NCBI RefSeq assembly: GCF_019334305.1 | Contig: NZ_JAHWGH010000025.1 | Coordinates: 124,001-188,000, forward strand | From: Rossellomorea orangium | GTDB lineage: Bacteria; Bacillota; Bacilli; Bacillales; Bacillaceae_B | Length of the DNA: 64,000 nt | Reading direction: 5' to 3' | Shown here: positions 63,968 through 64,000 of the stretch, in pieces | How positions within the stretch are numbered: the stretch's first letter is position 1 | How the letters are laid out: each line of letters opens with the position of its first letter | Position numbers and translations under genes: made by a program | Notes under the pieces: model-generated | Databases searched by the model: none | What the model saw: the letters and a program-made list of their open reading frames with translations, nothing else | What the model was told of the DNA's origin: nothing

Positions 63968-64000
63968 CCATTCACCTCGTTTCACATGTCAAGATAATCG

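Overview
The window is a chromosomal segment of a low-to-moderate GC, endospore-forming Bacillaceae bacterium. Evidence for this is strong ribosome binding sites of the GGAGG type, four minor spore proteins (SspN, SspO, SspP, Tlp), a YjcZ-type peptide, a CotM-like coat protein, and gene order matching Bacillus subtilis in several blocks (sat-cysC-ylnDEF; xpt-pbuX; alsT-parC-parE-yneT; plsY; yneR-yneQ-yneP-tlp-sspN; yneN-acnA-sspO-sspP-cotM). A marine or salt-adapted Bacillus or Rossellomorea-like host would fit the two osmoprotectant transporters, but that is inference. I see no rRNA, tRNA, CRISPR array, insertion sequence or prophage.

Layout. 1-6.8 kb: the 3' part of an assimilatory sulfate operon (sulfate permease, ATP sulfurylase, APS kinase, ferredoxin-type sulfite reductase, small DUF3906-like protein, three siroheme genes). 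7.2-9.5 kb: xpt-pbuX behind PurR-like boxes and a guanine riboswitch. 9.5-20.6 kb: an accessory stretch with an acyl-CoA ligase, LysM protein, orphan penicillin-binding protein, a tandem pair of unknown paralogues, a Cys/His-rich protein, a YkuK-like protein, a LexA-box-controlled LAGLIDADG protein, a staygreen protein and a secreted protein. 20.7-27.5 kb: alsT, parC, parE, yneT. 27.7-34.3 kb: OpuC-type ABC transporter, nucleobase permease, plsY, CapA-like protein. 34.4-41.1 kb: yne/ssp cluster with aconitase. 41.2-44.6 kb: a selenocysteine island (selA, a SelW-like selenoprotein, selD) interleaved with cotM. 44.6-64 kb: helicase, lytic transglycosylase, BCCT transporter, two 3D-domain cell wall proteins, HemAT sensor, map, LrgAB-like pair, topB, peptidase, a small holin-like toxin, NUDIX protein.

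The most interesting part is the selenium island. Two genes contain an in-frame UGA at the expected catalytic selenocysteine position: selD codon 18 and a 79-residue Rdx/SelW-like protein, codon 14 in a C-x-x-U motif. Each UGA is followed at 22-33 nt by a perfect hairpin with the same GUU loop, as expected of bacterial SECIS elements. A conventional gene caller truncates selD and misses the SelW-like gene. selB and the tRNA-Sec gene (selC) are not in the window. Other points worth attention are three LexA-type boxes (before parE, before the LAGLIDADG gene, and before a 40-residue hydrophobic ORF), and a 31-residue holin-like toxin whose Shine-Dalgarno sequence is locked in a hairpin.
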